Source: Cyanobacteriota bacterium (GTDB lineage: Bacteria > Acidobacteriota > Vicinamibacteria > Vicinamibacterales > UBA2999). From it: a stretch of DNA of 64,000 nucleotides. A model generated the notes under the pieces. The model saw only the letters and a program-made list of their open reading frames with translations, was not told where the DNA came from and did not search any database. The stretch covers positions 62,001 to 126,000 of the forward strand of contig JAIEMQ010000016.1 of the NCBI GenBank assembly GCA_019752015.1, given 5' to 3'. The translations under genes were made by a program, and so were the position numbers. Shown piece by piece: positions 57,291 through 64,000 of this stretch (position 1 is the first letter of the stretch; the number at the start of each line of letters is the position of its first letter).

Positions 57291-59751
57291 GATCGCGGAG
57301 TTCGTCGTCAAGGCGGGCGGCCATCTCGGGATCTTCGATGCCGGCCGGCATGCCGGCGAGCTGCGGACGGCGCGACCAGCGCATCGCCAGGTAGGCGACC
57401 GTCAGGAAGCCGCCGACGCCGATGACAACCGGCATTGCCCACACCACGCGACCCGATCCGCTGTTCGGCGGCTCGCTCAGCACCTGGTTGCCGCCGAACG
57501 TCGTGACGTAATAATCGAGGATCTGCGCCTCGCTCTTGCCTTCCTTCAGCATGCCGTCGATCTCGGAGCGCTTGATCGCGCACATGGCGCACGAACACTG
57601 CCCCATCGGCAAGCGAGAGCAGCCGCCGCACCAGCACGCGAGCTTCTGAGCGATGTCCCGCGACTGCGGTGAGACGAGCTGCAGCCGCGGATCCTGCCCG
57701 GTCTCGACGTGCTGCGCGAACGCGGATCCGCTCGACAACAGGATCGAGAGCAGCAATACCGTTGCGGTGACGGCTTCCGCAGGAAGCTTCGCCAGCGCGA
57801 ACGACATCGAGGCCTCCGGCAGCAGCGCAATGCCGGTGCCGATCGCGAGAATGCCGAAGCCAAACCACACCCAGTTGACGAGCGGGTTGATGTGCACCTC
57901 GACGCTGGCGGTCTGCTCGTCGATCGCAAACGCCGCCATCACGATGTAGAGGTCTTCGGCAAACGTTCGACGAATCGCGACTTCCGTCGTCGGCGCGTCC
58001 TCGTGCTTGCGGAAGTACCACCGCGCCGGCCGCATCTGATCGATCACTTCACCGTTGGCGTTCTTGACCGTGATGTGGCCGGTGATCATCTGCTTCTGCC
58101 CGTCGTCTGTCACGCGCAGCGCGTCGAGATGGATGGTGTAGTCGCCGACGGTCTGCTCTTCACCAGGCTTCAGCAGCATTTGCTGATCGCGGCTGAAACC
58201 CTCTCCGGCAAAGCCGAGGAAGATCAGCACGATGCCGGCGTGGACCACGTAACCGCCGTAGCGCCGCTTGTTGCGCGACACGAGACCGATCATCGCGGTG
58301 ACAATGTCGGTGCCGGTCATGCCGCGGCGGACGTTGGCGCCGCGCACCAGTTCCTGGATCAGCGTGCCCGACACGAATGCGGCGAGCGCGAAGCAAAGGC
58401 CCGAGCTCCAGACGCGCACGCCCATCGCCACGACAATGCCCGCGGTGATCAGGCCTGACAGCACCGGCCACATGAACTGGTCTTTGAGGTTCGCCACCGT
58501 CGACTTGCGCCACGCGAGCAGCGGCCCGACGCCCGTCAGCAGCAGCAGGATGAGACCGATCGGCACCATCCAGCGGTTGAAGAACGGCGGACCAACCGTC
58601 AGACGCTCGCCGTTGATCGCCTCGGTGATCGTCGGGAACACCGTGGCGAACAGCACGAACAGCGCCGAGAACAACAGGATCCAGTTGTTGGCGAGGAACG
58701 CGGCTTCCTTCGACATCCACGAGTCGAGCTCGTGGCGCGCCTTGAGCAGCGGCAGGCGGTAGATCACCCAACCGAAGCAGAACACGATCGTCGAGAGCAT
58801 GAAGCCGACGAAGTAGCGGGCCAGCTGGGGATCCTCACCGAACGCGTGAATCGACTGCACCACGCCCGATCTGGTCAGGAAGGTGCCGACGATCGTCAGC
58901 AGGAACGTGATGATGACGAGCGTGACGTTCCAGACGCGCAGCATGCCGCGCCGCTCCTGGACCATTACCGAATGCAGGAACGCGGTGGCGGTGAACCACG
59001 GCAGCATGCCGGCGTTCTCGACCGGATCCCATCCCCAGTAGCCGCCCCAGCCGAGCTCTTCGTACGCCCAGATCATGCCGAGCGTGAGGCCGAGCGACAG
59101 GAAGAACCAGGAGAACATCGTCCAGCGGCGAACGGCGCGCAGCCACGAATCATCGAGATGACCCGTGAAGAGCGCCGCCATGCCGAACGCAAATGGAATG
59201 GTCAGCCCGACGAAGCCGAGATACATGGTCGGCGGATGGATCGCCATGTAGAAGTTCTGCAGCAGCGGATTGAGGCCGCGGCCGTCGGTCGGCAACTCGG
59301 TCAGGTAAGTAGTGAACGGGTTGTTGTGAATCACCATCAGGAAGAGGAAGAACATCTCTACTGATGCGATGACCGCGACCACGTACGGAATCAGCTCGCG
59401 ATGCCGCTCGCGATTCACCTTCACCGCCACGGCGCCGAAGATCGACAGCAGGAAGACCCAGAACATCACCGAGCCGTCGAGCCCGCCCCAGTACGACGTG
59501 ATCTTGTAGAAGAGCGGCTGGACGCTGTCGGAGTAACGGCGGACGTAGCGGATCGAATAATCGCCCGCGACGAACGCGTAGATGATCACGCCCGACGCCA
59601 CGGTCATGATCGCGGCGATGGTGTAAAACGCGCCGATGGCGCTTTCAATCAGGCGGGTGTTGCGGCGGCGCGCGCCGGCAACGGCGGCCGCGACCGTGTA
59701 GGCCGCGGTGACGAACGCGATCAGCAGTAAGAGGGCGCCGAGTGAGGCCAT
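57283..59751 (-). CDS. ccmF: CcmF-CcmH fusion, cytochrome c heme lyase
   Basis: 822 residues. Residues 1 to about 650 are CcmF: about fifteen helices with the WWD heme-binding motif GWGGYWGWDPVENAGMLPW (235-252) and conserved His (FLHSVMVQERRG). After an additional helix, residues from about 698 on form a CcmH-like domain: RDIAQKLACWCGGCSRLPMGQCSCAMCAIKR has six Cys (706, 708, 711, 719, 721, 724), then IDGMLKEGKSEAQILDYYVTTFG, typical of CcmH, then another helix. Separate genes in proteobacteria. TTG start candidates of the next gene overlap the stop. Confidence 0.9.
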   Translation of the reverse strand: MASLGALLLLIAFVTAAYTVAAAVAGARRRNTRLIESAIGAFYTIAAIMTVASGVIIYAFVAGDYSIRYVRRYSDSVQPLFYKITSYWGGLDGSVMFWVFLLSIFGAVAVKVNRERHRELIPYVVAVIASVEMFFLFLMVIHNNPFTTYLTELPTDGRGLNPLLQNFYMAIHPPTMYLGFVGLTIPFAFGMAALFTGHLDDSWLRAVRRWTMFSWFFLSLGLTLGMIWAYEELGWGGYWGWDPVENAGMLPWFTATAFLHSVMVQERRGMLRVWNVTLVIITFLLTIVGTFLTRSGVVQSIHAFGEDPQLARYFVGFMLSTIVFCFGWVIYRLPLLKARHELDSWMSKEAAFLANNWILLFSALFVLFATVFPTITEAINGERLTVGPPFFNRWMVPIGLILLLLTGVGPLLAWRKSTVANLKDQFMWPVLSGLITAGIVVAMGVRVWSSGLCFALAAFVSGTLIQELVRGANVRRGMTGTDIVTAMIGLVSRNKRRYGGYVVHAGIVLIFLGFAGEGFSRDQQMLLKPGEEQTVGDYTIHLDALRVTDDGQKQMITGHITVKNANGEVIDQMRPARWYFRKHEDAPTTEVAIRRTFAEDLYIVMAAFAIDEQTASVEVHINPLVNWVWFGFGILAIGTGIALLPEASMSFALAKLPAEAVTATVLLLSILLSSGSAFAQHVETGQDPRLQLVSPQSRDIAQKLACWCGGCSRLPMGQCSCAMCAIKRSEIDGMLKEGKSEAQILDYYVTTFGGNQVLSEPPNSGSGRVVWAMPVVIGVGGFLTVAYLAMRWSRRPQLAGMPAGIEDPEMAARLDDELRDLD

Positions 59752-59761
59752 GGGCGGCCGC

Positions 59762-60187
59762 CTAGTATTTTCCAGCGGGCGCCGACGTGGCCCCCGGCTT
59801 GGCTTCGTACTTCGACGGGCACTTCGCCATCACGCCGTTAGGCTGCACTTTGAAGCCGTCAGCGGAGAGCGTGCCTTTGAGCACGACTTCGGATTCGCTT
59901 TTGAACGTGTCGGGCATCACGCCGGTGTAAGTGGCGCTCACGATCTTGCCGTTACTCTGCACCTGGAACCAGTGGTCGAGGGTGTTGGGCTTGCGGGCCC
60001 ACGAGTTGGGCACGACGAAGCCATGCATCTGCAGCTTCTTGCCGTACCACTGATCGGGCTGCGTCATCACTTCGTCGACGTGCTTGTAGTACTCGGTGCC
60101 CTCGGCAAGGGTCGTGTAGAGCAGACCGCCGAAGGTCAGGGCGAGCACCAGACTCGTGAGACCGATCTTCAAGCCTTTGTTTTTCAT
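59762..60187 (-). CDS. ccmE: CcmE heme chaperone, cysteine (CxxxY) type
   Basis: 141 residues: one N-terminal membrane helix (LKIGLTSLVLALTFGGLLYTT, about 6-26) and a periplasmic OB-fold. The heme attachment site, His in E. coli CcmE (H-xxx-Y), is a Cys here: VMAKCPSKYE puts C123 and Y127. A CxxxY CcmE is known in archaea and some bacteria. The chaperone carries heme from CcmC to CcmF/H. It is the first gene of the operon, 10 bp upstream of ccmF. Confidence 0.93.
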   Translation of the reverse strand: MKNKGLKIGLTSLVLALTFGGLLYTTLAEGTEYYKHVDEVMTQPDQWYGKKLQMHGFVVPNSWARKPNTLDHWFQVQSNGKIVSATYTGVMPDTFKSESEVVLKGTLSADGFKVQPNGVMAKCPSKYEAKPGATSAPAGKY

Positions 60188-60197
60188 AATGTGGGAG

Positions 60198-60749
60198 TTA
60201 ACCCTCGCTCAGGATACTACTGACCAGAGCGACCGGCAACCCTACAACGTTGCTGTACGAGCCCTCGATGCGCGGGATAAAACGCGACGCAAACCCCTGG
60301 ATTGCATAGGCGCCGGCGCGATCCACCGGCTCCCCTGTCGCGACGTACCACGAGATGTCTTCGTCTGTCATTGCCGCGAACCACACGCGCGTCGTGTCGA
60401 CCGCCGAACGAGCGCCCGCGGCGCTCACGAGCGCGACGCCGGTGTGAACCTCGTGAGGCCGGCCGTTGAGGAGGCGCAACATGCGTAACGCGTCCGCCTC
60501 ATCAACGGGCTTGCCGAGAATCTCACCGTCGATCGTGACCGTCGTGTCGGCGCCAAGTACGCGCGCGTCGGGACGCAACGCGAACACGGCGCGCGCTTTC
60601 TCGATCGCGAGCCGCTCGACGTATTTGGCGGGCGCCTCGTTGGCGTGGGGAGTTTCGTCGATGTCCGCCGCCAGCACCTCGAACGAGATGCCGGCGGCCT
60701 TGAGCAATGCCGATCGCCGCGGCGAGCGGCTGGCGAGGATTAACTGCAC
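60198..60749 (-). CDS. maf: Maf family nucleoside triphosphate pyrophosphatase
   Basis: 183 residues. Starts [21 protein letters not shown], the Maf signature; SxR near 7-9, [22 protein letters not shown] (about 36-57), [18 protein letters not shown] (about 64-81), and [14 protein letters not shown] (about 167-180). It hydrolyses dTTP/UTP-like nucleotides and prevents their misuse. GTG start, immediately beside the CAGGCACC repeat array. Ten bp upstream of ccmE and in line with it. Confidence 0.95.
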   Translation of the reverse strand: MQLILASRSPRRSALLKAAGISFEVLAADIDETPHANEAPAKYVERLAIEKARAVFALRPDARVLGADTTVTIDGEILGKPVDEADALRMLRLLNGRPHEVHTGVALVSAAGARSAVDTTRVWFAAMTDEDISWYVATGEPVDRAGAYAIQGFASRFIPRIEGSYSNVVGLPVALVSSILSEG

Positions 60750-60866
60750 CCAGGCACCTCAGGCACCCAGGCACCCGGCACCCAGGCACCCGGCACCCAG
60801 GCACCCGGCACCCAGGCACCCGGCACCCAGGCACCCAGGCACCCAGGCACCCAGGCACCCAGGCAC
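60750..60866. repeat. 117-bp tandem array of CAGGCACC/CGGCACC units
   Basis: Alternating 8-mer CAGGCACC and 7-mer CGGCACC in the middle, then pure CAGGCACC copies; it fills the whole gap between maf and the FG-GAP gene, and the gene's stop (TAG at 60867-60869) comes right after. Longest array in the window and the best VNTR candidate. Confidence 0.9.
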
Positions 60867-62111
60867 CTATTTCCCTTTGTTCTCGTACCAGCGAACGACG
60901 CCGCTGGCACCACCGCACACCAGATCGTTCCTCTTGTCCTTGTTGATGTCGACACCGACGCAACTGTTCATGCCGAGCTTGTCCTCGAGGCGGAGGTACT
61001 GCCACTCACCTTTCGCCGCATCGTCCGGCGCGAAGAACACATGGACTCCGCCCGTCGGCGCGTTGGGGTTGTTCTGCGTCGCGCCGCGCGCGTTGTCGTT
61101 GGCCACGATGTCGTCACGGCCGTCGCCGTTCAGATCGACGACGGCGATCTCGTGGCCGGAGGCGATCTTGTCGAAGATCACGCGACGGGTAAAGTTGGTC
61201 CCGCTGCCGGTATAGATGACAACTTCGTTACCGTGCCACGGCTCAACGGAAGCGAAGAAGCGCCGGCCGTCCTGCATGCCGACGCCGACATCGCTCGCGC
61301 CGAGACGCGGCGCCTTCTCTTCATGCCCCTTCGACAGCACCACCTTCTCGAACTTCATGTTCTCGCCGCTGCCGGTGGCGCGATACATGACAATGCCCTC
61401 GAAGCTCGCGACGAGGATCTGTTCGCGATTGCCGCTGTCCCATTTCACCGGGCGCACGCGGTGGATGATGCCCGGCACTGAATCGGTCATCGTGTGGCGT
61501 TTCCACCCACCCTGGTCGTACCAGAACACCGGCGCCTTATCCTGATCGTAGGTGGGCGCAAGGCTGCCGGCGCCGATGAGCGGCGCGTTGATCAGTTCTT
61601 TCTTGCCGTCGCCATCGAGGTCCGCCCACACGATGTGATGCGACGTGGGGAACGTGTCGAACTTCTCCGCCTTCCACGGCTGGCCTGGCCCGGACGATCG
61701 CGCGATCCAGTTGACGCCCTCGCTCTTCGCCGCCTGCATGGCGAACGAGCTCTGGAACGCAAGCTCGGGAATGCCGTCGCCGTTGATGTCGGCCGGCGCC
61801 TGGTTCACGATCTGCATCGTGTCCGACACGATGACGTGGCGCTCCCATGCCGGATTTTCGTACCAGGCGAGGTCCCGCGCGCCGAGCGAGTTGGCGATCA
61901 CGTCGAGCTTGCCGTCGTTGTTGAAGTCCGCGGTGTTCACCGCATATGCACCCGGCAGCTTCGGGTCGATGTCATGCGCTTCGAACTTGACCGGACCCGC
62001 GGCCGGTGCACCCGATAGTGTGACGACCACCAACGCGAATCCGATTCCAGTTACGGCGAGCTTGCCCTGAGCGAGCGCCAGCGAGTCGAAGGGTTTCATG
62101 CGGGGAATCAT
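60867..62111 (-). CDS. secreted FG-GAP/VCBS repeat protein
   Basis: 414 residues with a signal-like N-terminus (LAVTGIGFALVVVTLSGAPAAG). At least five calcium-binding DxDxDG-type loops: DFNNDGKLD (near 63), DINGDGIPE, DLDGDGKKE, DLNGDGRDD and DINKDKRND (near 395), spaced as in beta-propeller FG-GAP repeats. Unusual small propeller; a binding or scaffold role outside the cytoplasm is likely. Start at 62111 or 62099; divergent from the DciA-like gene. Confidence 0.86.
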   Translation of the reverse strand: MIPRMKPFDSLALAQGKLAVTGIGFALVVVTLSGAPAAGPVKFEAHDIDPKLPGAYAVNTADFNNDGKLDVIANSLGARDLAWYENPAWERHVIVSDTMQIVNQAPADINGDGIPELAFQSSFAMQAAKSEGVNWIARSSGPGQPWKAEKFDTFPTSHHIVWADLDGDGKKELINAPLIGAGSLAPTYDQDKAPVFWYDQGGWKRHTMTDSVPGIIHRVRPVKWDSGNREQILVASFEGIVMYRATGSGENMKFEKVVLSKGHEEKAPRLGASDVGVGMQDGRRFFASVEPWHGNEVVIYTGSGTNFTRRVIFDKIASGHEIAVVDLNGDGRDDIVANDNARGATQNNPNAPTGGVHVFFAPDDAAKGEWQYLRLEDKLGMNSCVGVDINKDKRNDLVCGGASGVVRWYENKGK

Positions 62112-62128
62112 CTGCTACGATCGAACCC

Positions 62129-62410
62129 GTGATCAAGGCCAATCAGGTCATGCCCGCCGTGGTGGCGGACGTCATCCGCAAGGCGCCTCTCACCGACGAA
62201 AAGGTCGCGTTCGCGTGGCGGCTGGCGGTCGGTCCGGCCGTTGCCAAAGCAACGACCGTTCGGCTGGCGGCGGATGGAACGTTGTATGTGAGCGCGGAAT
62301 CCAAAGCATGGGTGGATTCCATCCGCGCGTCGGTCGGCCTGATCCGATCGAGACTCGCCCACTTCCTGGGTGACGACGCGGTCAAGAGGATGTCTTACGA
62401 CGATGCGTAG
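62129..62410 (+). CDS. DciA-like (DUF721) protein
   Basis: 93 residues. [39 protein letters not shown] follows the DUF721/DciA pattern (W..AVG..VA..T......G.L.V...S..W...L), a KH-like fold. DciA loads the replicative helicase in bacteria lacking DnaC, but short DUF721 proteins exist with unknown roles. GTG start with TACGAT 7 nt upstream. Its last 8 bp overlap the thiolase start. Confidence 0.85.
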   Translation: MIKANQVMPAVVADVIRKAPLTDEKVAFAWRLAVGPAVAKATTVRLAADGTLYVSAESKAWVDSIRASVGLIRSRLAHFLGDDAVKRMSYDDA

Positions 62411-63584
62411 CGCGTTCATTGTCAGTGCGGTCCGTATTCCGACCGGAAGATTTCTCGGCACGCTGAAGGACTTCGCCGCGCCCGAGCTTGGCGCGATGGT
62501 CGTGCGCGAGGCCGTCGCGCGCGCCGGCATCGATCCCGCGATCGTCGACGAATGCATCATGGGCAACGTGGTGTCGGGCGGCGTCGGGCAGGCACCGGCG
62601 CGACAGGCCGCGCTCAAGGGCGGCTTGAAGGATCACGTCGCGGCCCTCACCATCAACAAGGTGTGTGGATCGGGTCTCAAGGCAGTGATGCTGGCGCAGC
62701 AAGGCATCCAGACCGGCGACATCGACATTGCGGTCGCGGGCGGCATGGAGTCGATGAGCAACTGTCCGTACATCATCCCGAAGGTGCGCGAAGGCTTGCG
62801 CATGGGTCACGGCTCGGTCATCGATCTGATGATTCACGACGGGCTGTGGTGCCCGTTCGAGAACTGGCACATGGGCAACGCCGGCGAGACGGTGGCGGAC
62901 ACCTACAAGGTCACGCGCGATCAGCAGGATCAGTATTCAGTCGAGAGCCACAAGAAGGCCGCGGCGGCGCAGGCTGCCGGGAAATTCAATGCCGAGATTC
63001 TTCCGGTCACGATCCCTCAGAAGAAGGGCGAGCCGATCATCTTCAACAAGGATGAATCGGTGCGCGGCGATACCACGCCGGACGCGTTGCGCGCCCTGAA
63101 GCCCGCCTTCAAGAAGGATGGCTCGGTGACCGCCGGCAACGCGCCGCCGGTGAACGACGGCGCGGCCGCGCTCGTCGTGATGGCGGAAGACAAGATGAAG
63201 TCGCTGAACGCGACGCCGATGGCTCGCATTGTCGCGCAAGCCACGAGCGGCCTGGCGCCGAAGATGCTGCTGATGACACCGGTCGAAGCCACGCGCAGGG
63301 TCCTGAAGAAGGCGGGCTGGTCGATGAACGACGTCGACTTGCTCGAGCTCAACGAAGCGTTCGCGGTGCAGGCTGTTGCGGTCGGCAACGAGCTTGGCCT
63401 CGACATGAACAAGGTGAACGTCAACGGCGGCGCTGTCGCGCTCGGCCATCCGATCGGCGCATCCGGCGCTCGCATCCTGACGACGTTGATCTATGCGCTG
63501 AAGGAACGCGGATTGAAGCGCGGTATCGCTACGCTGTGCCTGGGCGGCGGGAACGGCGTCGCGCTCGCCATCGAAATGGTCTGA
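62403..63584 (+). CDS. acetyl-CoA acetyltransferase (thiolase)
   Basis: Thiolase of 393 residues that makes or cleaves acetoacetyl-CoA. The nucleophilic Cys is in [16 protein letters not shown] (near 89), the His in [16 protein letters not shown] (near 349), and the second Cys in [13 protein letters not shown] (near 379). MESMSNCPY is the conserved substrate loop. Starts at 62403 (ATGCGTAG overlap with the DUF721 stop); the earlier ORF start is out of character. Role may be in fatty acid or polyhydroxyalkanoate metabolism. Confidence 0.95.
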   Translation: MRSAFIVSAVRIPTGRFLGTLKDFAAPELGAMVVREAVARAGIDPAIVDECIMGNVVSGGVGQAPARQAALKGGLKDHVAALTINKVCGSGLKAVMLAQQGIQTGDIDIAVAGGMESMSNCPYIIPKVREGLRMGHGSVIDLMIHDGLWCPFENWHMGNAGETVADTYKVTRDQQDQYSVESHKKAAAAQAAGKFNAEILPVTIPQKKGEPIIFNKDESVRGDTTPDALRALKPAFKKDGSVTAGNAPPVNDGAAALVVMAEDKMKSLNATPMARIVAQATSGLAPKMLLMTPVEATRRVLKKAGWSMNDVDLLELNEAFAVQAVAVGNELGLDMNKVNVNGGAVALGHPIGASGARILTTLIYALKERGLKRGIATLCLGGGNGVALAIEMV

Positions 63585-63592
63585 TCCGCCGC

Positions 63593-64000
63593 ATGACCAA
63601 GATCGGCCGCAACGATTCTGTCGGTGTGGCAGCGGCAAGAAATACAAGCACTGCTGCCTTGATCGGCCGCAGACCGCCACCGGCATCACTCCGACGCATC
63701 GAACGACCGCGTTCGAAGCGCTCCTGAAATATTCCCGTCGCGAACCATTCGACGCGATCGTCGCACACGCCGCGGTCGGCTGGGCGGGACTGGCAACCGA
63801 TAATCCGGGTGAAGCGCTGCAACTTGCGGTTGTACCAAGTCTTGACGGTGCAGCGCGGCGCGGACAGCGGCGGTTGGAAGAGATCCCCGGACCGCTCGCG
63901 GTGCGTCGTGAGGAGCACCGGGAACTCGCGCATCAGGAGGTCTCGATGGCGGGTTCGCCAGCCGGAACGCTCGATCCGTGCGCCATTCCGGAGTTACAGT
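63593..64000 (+). pseudogene. SEC-C motif protein, frameshifted near its start, 3' end outside window
   Basis: An ATG at 63593 opens MTKIGRND, then the frame fails. From 63619 a second frame reads CRCGSGKKYKHCCL, completing a zinc-binding SEC-C motif whose usual form is GRND(P)CxCGSGKKYKxCC. Two bases (63617-63618) lie where three are expected, i.e. one base is missing; the shifted frame then stays open to the window end. Either a true pseudogene or a sequencing/assembly slip. The rest of the protein is unknown. Confidence 0.7.

Noticed and set aside
60750-60866. CRISPR array
   Set aside because: Units are 7-8 bp and contiguous, with no spacers; it is a simple tandem repeat.
1-64000. Prophage, IS element, tRNA or integration site
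   Set aside because: No transposase, integrase, phage structural gene, tRNA cloverleaf or att-like duplication was recognised by eye; a tRNAscan or IS search could still find one.

Overview
The window is 64 kb of G+C-rich, densely packed bacterial chromosome with no rRNA, tRNA, CRISPR, prophage or transposase that I can recognise. Gene content (system I cytochrome c maturation with a cysteine-type CcmE, outer-membrane barrels, lipoproteins, a serine-variant DapF, a stand-alone SWIB protein, many GT-C membrane proteins) and the repeat types suggest a Gram-negative Acidobacteriota, perhaps Vicinamibacteria. That placement is inference, not a search result.

Layout. 1-9.6 kb is mostly minus-strand housekeeping: polyprenyl synthetase (cut by the window edge), tatD, metG, larC, radC, dapF, an outer-membrane protein, dtd and ttcA, with one plus-strand lipoprotein. 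9.6-49.1 kb is a long cell-surface glycan region: two tandem-duplicated GT-C proteins, further GT-C-like membrane proteins, two GT2 and three GT4 glycosyltransferases, a nucleotidyltransferase, two sugar-nucleotide epimerases, two YbhN/LPG-synthase-type membrane proteins, two methyltransferases, a GDSL hydrolase, a radical SAM/SPASM protein, an asparagine synthase, a hexapeptide acyltransferase, and four related secreted lipoproteins. A G3P-dehydrogenase-like oxidoreductase and a SWIB protein lie inside it. 49.1-53 kb holds suhB, an RsbW-like ATPase and aroA-aroK-phosphoesterase. 53-60.2 kb is a complete-looking ccm operon (ccmE, a ccmF-ccmH fusion, two unknown envelope proteins, ccmA, ccmB, ccmC, ccmD-like, one small membrane protein). 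60.2-64 kb holds maf, an FG-GAP protein, a DciA-like protein, a thiolase and a frameshifted SEC-C gene.

How it works together. Most neighbours are coupled by 4-bp ATGA/GTGA or TAATG overlaps, so they are read as operons. The glycan region can activate sugars, build a lipid-linked glycan, modify it by methyl, acyl and amide transfer, and move it across the membrane; the lipoproteins are probably its exported companions.

The most unusual thing is the repeat landscape. At least thirteen gene junctions carry tandem 7-mers or 8-mers of several unrelated unit sequences, often filling the intergenic space exactly, supplying stop codons, or running in frame through signal peptides and protein linkers. 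A second family of about 65-71 bp compound palindromes sits in frame inside two genes (larC and a zinc-ribbon protein). A third family of short imperfect palindromes occupies intergenic gaps. Many genes also have a TANNNT box 5-12 nt before the start codon and no Shine-Dalgarno sequence, suggesting leaderless mRNAs. No stretch longer than about 300 bp lacks a gene.
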